Shown here one piece after another: positions 18,715 to 27,239 of a stretch of DNA of 64,000 nucleotides. How positions within the stretch are numbered: position 1 is the first letter of the stretch; each line of letters begins with the position of its first letter. This DNA comes from Candidatus Roseilinea sp. NK_OTU-006 (GTDB lineage: Bacteria; Chloroflexota; Anaerolineae; J036; Brachytrichaceae), in the NCBI RefSeq assembly GCF_012931985.1, contig NZ_JAAFGM010000005.1, positions 62,001 through 126,000 of the forward strand, written 5' to 3'. Made by a program: the position numbers and the translations under genes. A model generated the notes under the pieces. The model saw only the letters and a list, made by a program, of their open reading frames with translations. It searched no databases and was not told the DNA's origin.

Positions 18715-19575
18715 ATGGCGACGCTGCTCGTCATCCTTGCTCATCCCGACGATGAATCGTTCGGTCCGGGCGGCACACTGGCCAAGTATGCCCATCACGG
18801 CGTAGCCGTGCATTACCTGTGTGGCACGCGCGGCGAATCCGGCACGGTGGACGCCGAGCGCCTGAATGGCTATGCCGACGTCGCCGAACTGCGCATGGCG
18901 GAGTTGGCGTGTGCGGCGAAGGAACTGCGCCTGGCGGGGGTGCACTTCCTGGGCTACCGCGACAGCGGCATGGCCGGCGCGCCCCACAACGGCATGGAAG
19001 GAACGCTGCACGCTGCGCCTCTGGATGAAGTAGCTGGACGCATCGCCAGCTTCATCGAGCGGTTGCGGCCCGACGCGATCATCACGCATGATCAATACGG
19101 CGGCTATGGCCACCCTGATCATGTCAAGCTGCATCAGGCGACTATGCGCGCTTACGAGCTGTTGTATGGTATCGAATGGAAGCTGCAGCCCGACGGCCTG
19201 TGGTCGGTGGTCAAGCAAAACGCGCCGGCGCCGCGCCTCTACTTCACGATTATCCCGAAGCGCCTGCTCAAGCTGGGCGTGCGCGTCATGCCGCTGCTCC
19301 GGCAAGACCCGCGCCGTTTTGGTCGTAACAAGGATATTGATCTGGTGCAAATTGCTTCTTGGGACGTGCCGGTCACGACGCGCATAGACACGCGGCGCTA
19401 CGCTCGCATCAAGCAGGCCGCATCGGATTGCCACGCCAGCCAGCAACCGCCGGCGAGGGGAAGCCGGATCGTGCGCTTCCTGTTCCGACGCAATTCGAGC
19501 TTCGAGTATTTCGCGCGCGCCTATCCGCCCTATCGGCGCGGCGAGAAGTTGGAGACGGGGTTGTTTGGGGATTAG
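18715..19575 (+). CDS. PIG-L (LmbE-like) family deacetylase
   Basis: A 286-residue zinc-dependent N-deacetylase of the PIG-L/MshB family. The first metal motif HPDDE lies near the N-terminus ([14 protein letters not shown]) and the second, GHPDHVKLH, after [10 protein letters not shown]. Family members act on N-acetylglucosaminyl inositols, bacillithiol/mycothiol precursors or exopolysaccharide; the substrate here is open. The start at 18715 gives the usual distance from Met to HPDDE. The stop codon TAG at 19573 is formed by the first units of the heptamer repeat that follows, so the repeat array begins inside the last codons. Confidence 0.85.
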   Translation: MATLLVILAHPDDESFGPGGTLAKYAHHGVAVHYLCGTRGESGTVDAERLNGYADVAELRMAELACAAKELRLAGVHFLGYRDSGMAGAPHNGMEGTLHAAPLDEVAGRIASFIERLRPDAIITHDQYGGYGHPDHVKLHQATMRAYELLYGIEWKLQPDGLWSVVKQNAPAPRLYFTIIPKRLLKLGVRVMPLLRQDPRRFGRNKDIDLVQIASWDVPVTTRIDTRRYARIKQAASDCHASQQPPARGSRIVRFLFRRNSSFEYFARAYPPYRRGEKLETGLFGD

Positions 19576-19697
19576 AGATTAGAGATTGGAGATTGGAGAT
19601 TGGGGATTGGGGATTGGAGATTGGAGATTGGGGATTGGGGATTGGGGATTGGGGATTGGAGATTGGAGTCTAATCCCTAATCCCCAATCCCCAATCC
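19567..19697. repeat. Heptanucleotide tandem repeat with inverted end
   Basis: Fourteen contiguous 7-base units of the form GGGGATT, GGAGATT or AGAGATT run from 19567 to 19664. A partial unit follows, then about four units in inverse orientation (TAATCCC, TAATCCC, CAATCCC, CAATCC; 19671-19697). The inverse end can pair with the direct array, giving a large hairpin. Unit types alternate in pairs, which suggests growth by multi-unit duplication. It resembles the short tandemly repeated sequences known from cyanobacteria. It fills the gap between the PIG-L and HAD genes. Confidence 0.9.
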
Positions 19698-19705
19698 AAC
19701 GGACT

Positions 19706-20353
19706 ATGGGCATCGTTTTCTTCGATATGGATAAAACGCTGCTGGATGCAAGCAGCGGCGCGCTCTACGTGAAGTATTTGTGGCGGCGAAACATGATCTC
19801 CACGCGCGAGTTGATCGGCGTGATGATGATCAGCATGCAGTACTCGCTCAACCTGCTCAACTTTCCGAGGGCGATGGCGCGCTTGAGCCAGCGCGTTCGC
19901 GGCGGCGATGCAGCGGCGACGAAGCAGTTGTGCGATCGGTGGGTGGAGGAGGATGTGCTTCCTCACATTGCACCGAAGGCGCTGGCCCGGCTGAGGGCGC
20001 ATGAGCAGCAGGGTGACTGCGTCGTTCTGCTTTCGGCCTCGACGCAGTTTGCCGTCGAGCCGGTCGCGCGCCATCTGCGCATCCCCTACCGCTGTACGGA
20101 GCTGGAGATCGTCAACGGCCGGTTCACCGGCGGCATTGTGGGCGAGCCATGCTACGGCGAGGGTAAACGCATCTGGGGCGAGCGCATCGCCGCCGAGCGT
20201 GGTGCGTCGCTGAGCCAGTGTACCTTCTACACCGACTCGTATTCCGACCGCGCGTTGTTGGATGTTGTGGGTCATCCCGTCGTGGTCAACCCCGACCGGA
20301 TGCTGAGGCGCTACGCGCGAGAGCGCAGTTGGCCGATCGAGTATTTTTACTGA
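19706..20353 (+). CDS. HAD-IB family phosphatase
   Basis: A 215-residue haloacid-dehalogenase-superfamily hydrolase. Motif I is [14 protein letters not shown] (nucleophile Asp7, acid/base Asp9). A helical cap follows, then motif [21 protein letters not shown], and the Mg-binding motif [23 protein letters not shown]. This set matches the HAD-IB group that includes SerB-like and PgpC-like phosphatases. The DSYSD form is common in lipid-phosphate or glycerol-phosphate relatives. The ATG at 19706 follows directly on the heptamer repeat; reading frames that start earlier consist of repeat-encoded LEIGDWG peptides and are not real. Confidence 0.8.
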   Translation: MGIVFFDMDKTLLDASSGALYVKYLWRRNMISTRELIGVMMISMQYSLNLLNFPRAMARLSQRVRGGDAAATKQLCDRWVEEDVLPHIAPKALARLRAHEQQGDCVVLLSASTQFAVEPVARHLRIPYRCTELEIVNGRFTGGIVGEPCYGEGKRIWGERIAAERGASLSQCTFYTDSYSDRALLDVVGHPVVVNPDRMLRRYARERSWPIEYFY

Positions 20354-20358
20354 GGCGC

Positions 20359-20386
20359 TTGCATCCCTCCCCCCTGTCGCTACAAT
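20359..20386 (+). promoter_or_regulatory. Sigma-70-type promoter of amino-acid ABC genes
   Basis: TTGCAT (20359-20364), 16-base spacer, TACAAT (20381-20386). The predicted start near 20393 gives a leader of about 37 bases that contains a Shine-Dalgarno sequence, unlike the leaderless boxes elsewhere in the window. Confidence 0.6.
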
Positions 20387-20429
20387 CCCGCGCAATCGTC
20401 CATCCTAATAGAGCGAAGAGGTGAGAACC

Positions 20430-21344
20430 ATGAAACGTACACGCGTTCTGCCGGTGACATGTCTCGTTGCCACGATGTTGAGCGCCTGCGCCGCGCCTCC
20501 GCCACCACCACTGGCCTCGTCTGCCACGGCGGCGCCGCAAGCGGAGCAGCCGACGGCCGCGCCGGCTGCCGGCCAGAAAGATCTTCTCGACATCATCAAA
20601 GAGCGCGGTGTGATGCGCGTCAGCACCGATGCGAACTATGCGCCACAAAGCTATTTCGACGAGAAGACCAAGACCTGGACCGGCTTCGATATTGATGTGG
20701 CCTATGAGGTGGGCCGGCGGCTGGGCGTCAAGGTGGAGTTCGTCACCCCAGACTGGAGCGCGATCACGGCCGGCAACTGGGCCGGCCGCTGGGACGTGAG
20801 CATCGGCAGCATGACCATCACCCCCGAACGGCAGAAGGTGCTCGACTTCACCCCGCCGTATTACTACACCGCGGCGCAGTTCGGGGTGCGCGCTGACCTG
20901 AAGGACGCCATCCAGGACCTCAGCGACCTAGAAGGCAAGACGGTGTGTGTGGGCGAGTCTACCGTCTATGAGCAGTACCTGAATGGCACGCTTGAAATGG
21001 AAGGTGAGGTCATTCCGCCGCCGAAGAATGCGAAGGTGGCGACGGTGAAGACGGACCTGGAGTGCATTCAATCCATGCAGGCCGGCCGCAAGGACTACGA
21101 CGCCGTGCTGACGGCGGCCAACGTGCTGGCCGACGCGATCAAGAAAGGCGCGCCGGTGGTGACGCTCGGTCCCACCGTGTTCGCCGACCGGGTGGGCATC
21201 AGCATTGACAAGGCCGCGCAACCCAACGCCAAGTTCCTGGCGGCGCTGAGCAAGATCGTCGAGGACATGCACGCCGACGGCACGCTGTCGGCCATCTCGA
21301 AGAAGTATTACGACGGCTTCGACCTGACCAAGCTGACGAAGTGA
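20430..21344 (+). CDS. Polar amino-acid ABC transporter substrate-binding lipoprotein
   Basis: A 304-residue binding protein of SBP family 3. The signal peptide ends in the lipobox MLSAC (Cys20), followed by a Pro/Ala-rich tether. The binding domain opens with IKERGVMRVSTDANYAPQSY and has FDIDVAYEVGRRLGVKVEFV, ISIGSMTITPERQKVLDFTPPYYYTAAQF-type sequence (exact: GSMTITPERQKVLDFTPPYY) and FVDGTLSAISKKYYDG-like C-terminal sequence. The protein would capture an amino acid outside the membrane and deliver it to the permease at 21482. The ATG at 20430 has AAGAGGTGAG just upstream. A strong stem-loop follows the stop codon. Confidence 0.9.
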   Translation: MKRTRVLPVTCLVATMLSACAAPPPPPLASSATAAPQAEQPTAAPAAGQKDLLDIIKERGVMRVSTDANYAPQSYFDEKTKTWTGFDIDVAYEVGRRLGVKVEFVTPDWSAITAGNWAGRWDVSIGSMTITPERQKVLDFTPPYYYTAAQFGVRADLKDAIQDLSDLEGKTVCVGESTVYEQYLNGTLEMEGEVIPPPKNAKVATVKTDLECIQSMQAGRKDYDAVLTAANVLADAIKKGAPVVTLGPTVFADRVGISIDKAAQPNAKFLAALSKIVEDMHADGTLSAISKKYYDGFDLTKLTK

Positions 21345-21383
21345 CACGCAGCATGGTGCGGAGCATTTCGCCGTGGGATCAGC

Positions 21384-21420
21384 TCAGACCCTGAGGTGCT
21401 TCAAGAACCTCGGGGTCTGA
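21384..21420 (+). repeat. Stem-loop between binding-protein and permease genes
   Basis: TCAGACCCTGAGGT (21384-21397) pairs with ACCTCGGGGTCTGA (21407-21420) over 14 bp with one G-U pair and a 9-base loop. There is no T-run. This placement, after a binding-protein gene and before its permease, is typical of elements that stabilise the upstream mRNA segment or limit read-through. Confidence 0.75.
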
Positions 21421-21481
21421 TTGGTCGAGGGATCCGGCCCTGACGACATCCTCGAGATCGCCCTGTTTCTGACGTTACTGC

Positions 21482-22363
21482 ATGGACGCTCCGCTCTATC
21501 CCTCACCTATACGAAGCGAACCGCGTCCTCCGCGCGCCGCGCTCTCTTTCAAAGCCCAAGTTGCCCTCGTTTGGGTCGCGATCTTCGCTTGCATCCTCGC
21601 CTTTCTGGCCGCAATTCGTCTGGACACCACGTTCATGCGCGAGTGGTGGGGGTTCATTGTGTACGGTGCCGGCACGGACGACATCTTCCGCGTGGGCATC
21701 GTGATGACGTTGTTCATCTCCGTCGTCTCGATCACGTTGGCGGTTGTCTTTGCGTTCTTCGGGGCGCTGGGCCGGCTGTCGAAGAACCCCATCGCCTACG
21801 GCATCGCCACGTTCTATGTCTCGCTCATTCGCGGCACGCCTTTCCTGATCCAGATCTTCCTGCTGTTCTTCGGCCTCCCGCAGATCAACCAGCAGCTCAA
21901 CAAGCTCATCCCCGGCTTCGAGCAACAATATCCCTTCATCAGCAGCCTACTGTTGCTGCCCGCCGTCCCTACCGGGATTCTGGCGCTGGCGATCAACTAC
22001 GGCGCCTACATGACCGAGACCTTCCGCGCCGGCATCCAGTCCATCAGCAAAGGCCAGAGCGAAGCGGCGTATGCTCTGGGCATGTCGCCCTGGCAGACCC
22101 TGCGACTGATCATCTTGCCGCAGGCCTTCCGCGTCGTCATTCCGCCGGTCGGCAACGAGTTCATCGCCATGACCAAAGACTCGGCGCTGGTCTCGGTCAT
22201 CGGTGTGCAGGAACTGCTGTGGCGCGCCCAGAAGGTGGGCCAGCAGTATTTCCATTCGATGGAGACGTTGCTGATTGCCGCAGCGTTCTACTGGCTGCTG
22301 ACCATCCTGTTACAAGCTGGCCAATCGCGCATCGAGCGCCGGCTGGCCCGCAGCGACCGGTGA
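21482..22363 (+). CDS. Polar amino-acid ABC transporter permease (HisM family)
   Basis: A 293-residue inner-membrane permease with about five membrane segments. The HisM/GlnP signatures are clear: FYVSLIRGTPFLIQIFLL, NYGAYMTETFRAGIQSI and the EAA loop QSEAAYALGMSPWQTLRLII, then PQAFRVVIPPVGNEFI and TKDSALVSVIGVQEL. It would receive substrate from the binding protein at 20430. No ATP-binding subunit follows; the next gene is a MarR regulator. The ATPase must be encoded elsewhere or shared with another transporter. Confidence 0.9.
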   Translation: MDAPLYPSPIRSEPRPPRAALSFKAQVALVWVAIFACILAFLAAIRLDTTFMREWWGFIVYGAGTDDIFRVGIVMTLFISVVSITLAVVFAFFGALGRLSKNPIAYGIATFYVSLIRGTPFLIQIFLLFFGLPQINQQLNKLIPGFEQQYPFISSLLLLPAVPTGILALAINYGAYMTETFRAGIQSISKGQSEAAYALGMSPWQTLRLIILPQAFRVVIPPVGNEFIAMTKDSALVSVIGVQELLWRAQKVGQQYFHSMETLLIAAAFYWLLTILLQAGQSRIERRLARSDR

Positions 22364-22425
22364 TCGCCGGCGCGCCTTTCTCCGTTTTCAGCTTGCCCTC
22401 ATTCGGCGCTCATACGCCCGCGTAA

Positions 22426-22456
22426 CATTCGCAGGCGAATCTTTCGCCTGCGAATG
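22426..22456. promoter_or_regulatory. Palindromic MarR-type operator in front of the regulator gene
   Basis: CATTCGCAGGCGAA (22426-22439) and TTCGCCTGCGAATG (22443-22456) are perfect inverted repeats around TCT. Each arm is itself a palindrome (ATTCGC-AG-GCGAAT; TTCGC-CT-GCGAA), so the element may hold two dimer sites 15 bases apart. It ends 2 bases before the marR start codon and overlaps a possible -10 box TAACAT (22423-22428), which fits negative autoregulation. Confidence 0.75.
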
Positions 22457-22458
22457 AT

Positions 22459-22992
22459 ATGACGACCGCTGCCGTGCGTTCCCGCAAACGGCCATCTCGG
22501 ACGACCCCTGATTTGGCTATCGAGATCCGCATTCTGATCTCCATCATCGCCAAATTCAACCTGCGCGCCATGGAGCAGCGCCTCAACGAGGCGCTGCCGG
22601 GCATGAGCGTGTTGCAGTATGGTTTGCTGCGCCGACTGGCGGATGAGCCGTGTACACTCAGCGAGTTGAGCAACCATATGCTGCTCACCCCGTCCACGCT
22701 GGTGCCGGCAGTAGATAAGCTGGAGCGCGAGGGGTACCTGGTGCGTGGCAAAGACCCGAACGACCGCCGCCGCGCGCCGCTGATCGTCACCGAGGCCGGC
22801 CGACGGGCGCTCCAGGCGATTCCACCCATCCATGACGACGATGCGTTCATCCGCTCCGTCGAGGTGCTGGGGACCGAACGCGCGAAACGCCTGCGCGCCC
22901 TGCTGCATCAGTTGCTCATGGCCATGACGGATGATCCGGCACTCGTAGAGGCGCTGCTGGCCAATCGGCCAGAACGAAAGTGCAGGGGTTGA
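22459..22992 (+). CDS. MarR family transcriptional regulator
   Basis: A 177-residue winged-helix regulator. The N-terminal 20 residues are basic. The helix-turn-helix region SVLQYGLLRRLADEPCTLSELSNHM is followed by the recognition helix LTPSTLVPAVDKLEREGYL and the wing VRGKDPNDRRRAPLIVTEAGR with the family's DxRxR motif. The C-terminal dimerisation helices follow. It sits between a palindromic operator and two ABC exporter genes, starting the latter by an 11- to 43-base gap. The likely role is ligand-released repression of itself and the exporter, as in many MarR-exporter units. Ligand unknown. Confidence 0.9.
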   Translation: MTTAAVRSRKRPSRTTPDLAIEIRILISIIAKFNLRAMEQRLNEALPGMSVLQYGLLRRLADEPCTLSELSNHMLLTPSTLVPAVDKLEREGYLVRGKDPNDRRRAPLIVTEAGRRALQAIPPIHDDDAFIRSVEVLGTERAKRLRALLHQLLMAMTDDPALVEALLANRPERKCRG

Positions 22993-23035
22993 CAAAGCCC
23001 GCATGAGTTCTGCGGAGAGGAGGCATCGAAACGAT

Positions 23036-25012
23036 ATGCAAAACACCCAATTGCCGCGAAGCCGCCGGGGGCGCCCCGATGCGCCGCCGGCCGATCCCAA
23101 GGCCATCCGCAGGTCACTGGCCTATCTTCAGCGTTATCGCTTGCAGGCTGCGCTGCCTTACCTCTTCCTCATCATCGCGACGCTGGCGCAATTGGCCGTG
23201 CCCAAGCTGGTCAGCAATATCATTGACGCCGTCACCGTCGGCGCCCGCGCACGCTTTTTGCTCGACGCAGCAGCGCAACTGCCGGAGGCCATGGCCGCTC
23301 AGGCGTTGCCGCGCTTGCTGGCCGCCGCCAACTTGCCTGCGGATTGGTCGCTGCAGCAACTCACCGATCGGCTGAATGCCGACGTTGCCGACGCGCCGGC
23401 GATGCTGGTGTCCGCCGGGCTGGCGATCGTGCTTTTCGCTGCCGTGCGCGGCGTCTTCGCCTTCTTGCAGGCGTTCTGGGCGGAGAAGAACTCGCAAGCC
23501 GTAGCCTACGATCTCCGCAACGACCTCTATGCCAAAATCCAGCAGCTCTCCTTCGCCTACCACGATCGGAACCAGACCGGACAACTGATGATCCGCGCGA
23601 CCGATGACGTGGAGAAGGTGCGCCTATTCATCGGCCAGGGGTTGATGCAACTCGTCGGCGCGCTGATCCTGATCGTGGGCACGTTGATCATCCTTTTCGT
23701 CACCAACGCACAACTGGCGCTAGTCACATTGCCGATCCTGCCGATTGCGCTCATCCTGTTCATGGTGTTCGGCGCGGTGAGCGGGCCGTTGTTCGCCAAA
23801 GTGCAGATGCGCCTCTCGGTGTTGAACACCATCCTGCAGGAGAACATCGCCGGCATCAAAGTCGTTAAGGCGTTCGCCCGCGAACGAAGCGAAGAGGAAA
23901 AATTCGAGCGCGCAGCGACCGCGCTGATGAACCAGCAGCTCAAAGTCTCACGCTTGTTCACCTTCCTCTTCCCGGTCATCTTCATGGTGGCGAACCTGGG
24001 ACAAGCGGCGGTGACCTATTTCGGCGGCGTGCAGATTGTCAACGGCGCGTTGACGCTGGGCCAGTGGCAACAGTTCAGCCTGTATTTGGTGTATCTGTTC
24101 CTGCCCATCGCTCAGCTCGGCATCATCGTCACGCAAGTGGGACAGGCCGGCGCGTCGGCCGCGCGCATCTTCGAGATCCTCGATGCGAAGAGCGACGTGA
24201 CCGAAAAGCCGGATGCGATTTCGCTGCCGCCCGTCCGGGGCCGCATTGAGTTCGATCATGTGACCTTCCGCTATGCTGGCAGCGATGCGCCAGCGCTGCA
24301 AGAGGTCAGCTTCACCGTTGAGCCTGGCCAGACCATCGCCTTGCTCGGCGCGACCGGATCCGGCAAGACCAGCATCATCAACCTCATCCCACGCTTCTAC
24401 GATCCTAATGCGGGCAGCGTGAAGATTGACGGCTACGACATTCGCGATGTCACGCTTGACTCGCTGCGCTCGCAGATCGGCATCGTGCTGCAGGAGACGA
24501 CGCTGTTCAGCGGCACGATCCGCGACAACATCGCCTTCGGCAAGCCCGATGCGACGATGGACGAGGTGATTGCCGCCGCTCAGGCAGCGGCGGCGCACGA
24601 CTTCATCATGGCTTTCCCGCAGGGCTACGACACGCCGGTGGGCGAGCGCGGCGCGACGTTGAGCGGTGGTCAGAAACAGCGCATCGCCATCGCGCGTGCC
24701 TTATTGCTCGATCCGCGCATCCTCATCCTCGACGACAGCACCAGCAGCGTGGACCTGGCGACCGAGGTGCGCATCCGGCGCGCGCTCGACCGGCTGATGA
24801 AAGGGCGCACCAGCATCGTCATCGCCCAACGCATCAGCACGGTGATGAACGCGGATCAAATCCTGGTGTTAGACAAAGGCCGGATCGTCGCACGCGGCAA
24901 GCACGAAACATTGCTCGAAGAAAGCCCGATCTATGCCGAGATTTATCGCTCGCAGTTGGTGGATGACGCGCATCAGGATGCGCGGCCATCGTTGGCCGCG
25001 GCGACGGCGTAG
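23036..25012 (+). CDS. ABC exporter half-transporter, first subunit (degenerate ATP site)
   Basis: A 658-residue half-transporter with six membrane segments and a nucleotide-binding domain. Walker A is GATGSGKTS, the signature is LSGGQKQRIAIARALL, and Walker B is ILILDDSTSSVD. The residue after the Walker B Asp is Asp, not the catalytic Glu, which is the mark of a degenerate site in heterodimeric exporters. About 55 residues lie between membrane segments 1 and 2, more than usual. The ATG at 23036 has GGAGAGGAGG 12 bases upstream; ATG 23003 is a possible alternative. It follows marR and precedes its partner at 25100. Substrate unknown; drugs, lipids or peptides are possible. Confidence 0.9.
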   Translation: MQNTQLPRSRRGRPDAPPADPKAIRRSLAYLQRYRLQAALPYLFLIIATLAQLAVPKLVSNIIDAVTVGARARFLLDAAAQLPEAMAAQALPRLLAAANLPADWSLQQLTDRLNADVADAPAMLVSAGLAIVLFAAVRGVFAFLQAFWAEKNSQAVAYDLRNDLYAKIQQLSFAYHDRNQTGQLMIRATDDVEKVRLFIGQGLMQLVGALILIVGTLIILFVTNAQLALVTLPILPIALILFMVFGAVSGPLFAKVQMRLSVLNTILQENIAGIKVVKAFARERSEEEKFERAATALMNQQLKVSRLFTFLFPVIFMVANLGQAAVTYFGGVQIVNGALTLGQWQQFSLYLVYLFLPIAQLGIIVTQVGQAGASAARIFEILDAKSDVTEKPDAISLPPVRGRIEFDHVTFRYAGSDAPALQEVSFTVEPGQTIALLGATGSGKTSIINLIPRFYDPNAGSVKIDGYDIRDVTLDSLRSQIGIVLQETTLFSGTIRDNIAFGKPDATMDEVIAAAQAAAAHDFIMAFPQGYDTPVGERGATLSGGQKQRIAIARALLLDPRILILDDSTSSVDLATEVRIRRALDRLMKGRTSIVIAQRISTVMNADQILVLDKGRIVARGKHETLLEESPIYAEIYRSQLVDDAHQDARPSLAAATA

Positions 25013-25099
25013 GATTCATCACGCGCCGCGCGACGGCTCGGCGCGAAGTATCAGCGTCAGATGTGAAGCGCAAGCGCAGGACGCACCAGAGGCGAAAAG

Positions 25100-27154
25100 A
25101 TGTTCAATAACCCCGAAGCCATGCGCCGAATGATGAGCCAGACGGCGCCCAAGCCGACCCACGTCTTGGTGACGCTACGGCGTCTCTGGCGCTACTTCCG
25201 TCAGCAGTGGCCGATTTTGCTGGCCGTGCTGGCATTCATGATCGTGTCCACGTGGGCGCAGGTGATCAACCCGGAGTTGATCGGCCAGACGGTGGACTGC
25301 TACCTGACGCCGATCGCATCAAGCGTGATGCAAGCGCCGGCCGGCCCAGTGCAGCAGAACGCACAGGCCAATTGCTGGCTGGCGGCCGAGGCGCCCCCCC
25401 AAGGCTTTACGCAAAACCTGATCCGATCGGTGTTTTTGGCCGGCGGCTTCCCTTCGCCGTCGGAAGCAATCACGCTAGGCGACCGCATCGCCGGCCTCGG
25501 CCGCCTGACGCTGTTCATCGTGTTCTTCTACGTCATCGGCGCTGCACTGACCGGCTCGATGTTCTTCAGCATGGCCTGGGTGGGCCAGCGCGTGCTGCGC
25601 GCGATGCGCATAGATGTGTTCAAGCACTTGCATCGCCTGTCGCTGGGCTACTACACCAAGCATGATGCCGGCGACCTGATGACGCGCATCACTGCCGATG
25701 CCGAGGCGATCCAACAGGCGCTCGGCTTTGCTTTCGTCAACGTCTTCAGCGGTGCGCTGCTGTTGATCTGGATCGTCTATAAGATGCTGACGCTGAGCCT
25801 GCCCTTCGCGCTGCTGAGCATGGCGGTGCTCCCTTTCATGATCGGGGCCACGTTCTGGTTCTCGTCGCAGGCGCGCCGGGCCTTTCGCCAAAGCCGTAAA
25901 GAGATGGGCAGCGTCAACGCCGAACTGCAGGAGACCATCGCCGCTGTGCGCGAGGTGCAGGCCTTCAACCGCGCCGACGAGAACATCGAGAACTTCAAAG
26001 TGGTGAACGCGGCCAACCGCGACGCCAATGTGCGCGCGGTGTCGTTCACCAGCGCGCTCGCCCCGACGCTCGAAGCGCTGGGCTACGTGGCGTTGGCCAT
26101 CGTCACGTGCGCCGGCGGCGCAGCGTTGCTCGGCAGCGGGACGCTGCTCGGCGCGACGGTCTCTCTCGGCTTGATCATCGCCTTTCTGGGTTACGTGCAG
26201 CGCTTCAACCAGCCGATCCAGCAGATCGCCGTGCTGTGGACCAATCTGCAGAACGCCATCGCCGGCGCCGAACGCATCTTCAACTTACTCGATGAAAAGC
26301 CGGACATCGTGGATAAGCCGGGCGCCATCCCCATGCCGCCCATCAAGGGCGAAGTGACCTTCTCGCATGTGACGGCGGAGTACAACCCAGGCGAACCGGT
26401 GCTCCAGGATGTGAGCTTCACGGCCCAGCCGGGTCAGACCATCGCTATCGTTGGGCCGACCGGCGCAGGCAAGACCACCCTCGTCAACCTGATCCCGCGC
26501 TTCTACGACGTGACCAATGGCGCCGTCATGATTGATGGGGTTGACGTGCGCGATGTGACTCAGGAGAGCCTGCGTCGGCAGATCGGCATCGTGCTACAGG
26601 ACACATTCCTGTTCAGCGCGACGGTGATGGAGAACATTCGGTTTGGGCGTCCGGACGCAACGGATGAAGAGTGCATCGCCGCAGCGAAGCTGGCGCGCGC
26701 CGACCAGTTCATCGAGCGCCTACCGCAGGGCTACCAGACCGTGCTGGGCGAGCGCGGCGCGGGCCTGAGCCAGGGACAGCGCCAACTGCTTGCCATCGCT
26801 CGCGCGACGCTGGCGAACCCGCGCATCCTGATCCTGGACGAGGCGACTTCGTCGGTGGATACGCGCACCGAGCGGCTGATCCAGGCGGCCTTCGATCACC
26901 TGTTGCAGGGCCGCACCAGCTTTGTCATCGCGCATCGGCTGAGCACGATCCAGAACGCCGATATGCTGCTGGTGTTGAACAAGGGGCGCATCGTCGAGCG
27001 CGGCACGCACCGCGAGCTGCTCGAACGCAAAGGCTTCTACTACGAGCTGTACATGAGCCAATTCTGGCGCGGCGATAGCCCAACCGATGGCGACGATGGT
27101 CGCGCCCCTGCGCCGGAGGACATGGCGCGGGCGCCAAAGCTGCAGCCGGCGTGA
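25100..27154 (+). CDS. ABC exporter half-transporter, second subunit (canonical Walker B)
   Basis: A 684-residue half-transporter. Walker A is GPTGAGKTT and Walker B is ILILDEATSSVDTRTE with the catalytic Glu. Its signature is LSQGQRQLLAIARATL, where Gln replaces the second Gly of LSGGQ. In a heterodimer this signature faces the Walker motifs of the first subunit, so the altered signature and the Asp of that subunit make up the same degenerate site. Between membrane segments 1 and 2 there is an extracytoplasmic loop of about 80 residues with two Cys (DCYL and NCWL). The last 25 residues are Pro/Ala-rich. It lies 87 bases after the first subunit gene. Confidence 0.92.
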   Translation: MFNNPEAMRRMMSQTAPKPTHVLVTLRRLWRYFRQQWPILLAVLAFMIVSTWAQVINPELIGQTVDCYLTPIASSVMQAPAGPVQQNAQANCWLAAEAPPQGFTQNLIRSVFLAGGFPSPSEAITLGDRIAGLGRLTLFIVFFYVIGAALTGSMFFSMAWVGQRVLRAMRIDVFKHLHRLSLGYYTKHDAGDLMTRITADAEAIQQALGFAFVNVFSGALLLIWIVYKMLTLSLPFALLSMAVLPFMIGATFWFSSQARRAFRQSRKEMGSVNAELQETIAAVREVQAFNRADENIENFKVVNAANRDANVRAVSFTSALAPTLEALGYVALAIVTCAGGAALLGSGTLLGATVSLGLIIAFLGYVQRFNQPIQQIAVLWTNLQNAIAGAERIFNLLDEKPDIVDKPGAIPMPPIKGEVTFSHVTAEYNPGEPVLQDVSFTAQPGQTIAIVGPTGAGKTTLVNLIPRFYDVTNGAVMIDGVDVRDVTQESLRRQIGIVLQDTFLFSATVMENIRFGRPDATDEECIAAAKLARADQFIERLPQGYQTVLGERGAGLSQGQRQLLAIARATLANPRILILDEATSSVDTRTERLIQAAFDHLLQGRTSFVIAHRLSTIQNADMLLVLNKGRIVERGTHRELLERKGFYYELYMSQFWRGDSPTDGDDGRAPAPEDMARAPKLQPA

Positions 27155-27223
27155 CGCGGCGCCGTCGCGACCTTCGCAACATCGCCTATCCCCCGTGGTT
27201 GTGCATGAAGTGACGTCGCCCAC

Positions 27224-27229
27224 TACAAT
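27224..27229 (+). promoter_or_regulatory. -10 box of SDR gene
   Basis: TACAAT, 10 bases before the ATG at 27240; TTGTGC 19 bases upstream is a weak -35. The leader would be 0-4 bases. Confidence 0.5.
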
Positions 27230-27239
27230 GGGCGCCATC

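Noticed and set aside
19567-19697. CRISPR array
   Set aside because: The units are 7 bases long and contiguous, with no unique spacers and no cas genes in the window.
19586-19705. N-terminal extension of the HAD phosphatase made of IGDWGL repeats
   Set aside because: The peptide is simply the translated heptamer array; the conserved FFDMDKT motif begins right after ATG 19706.
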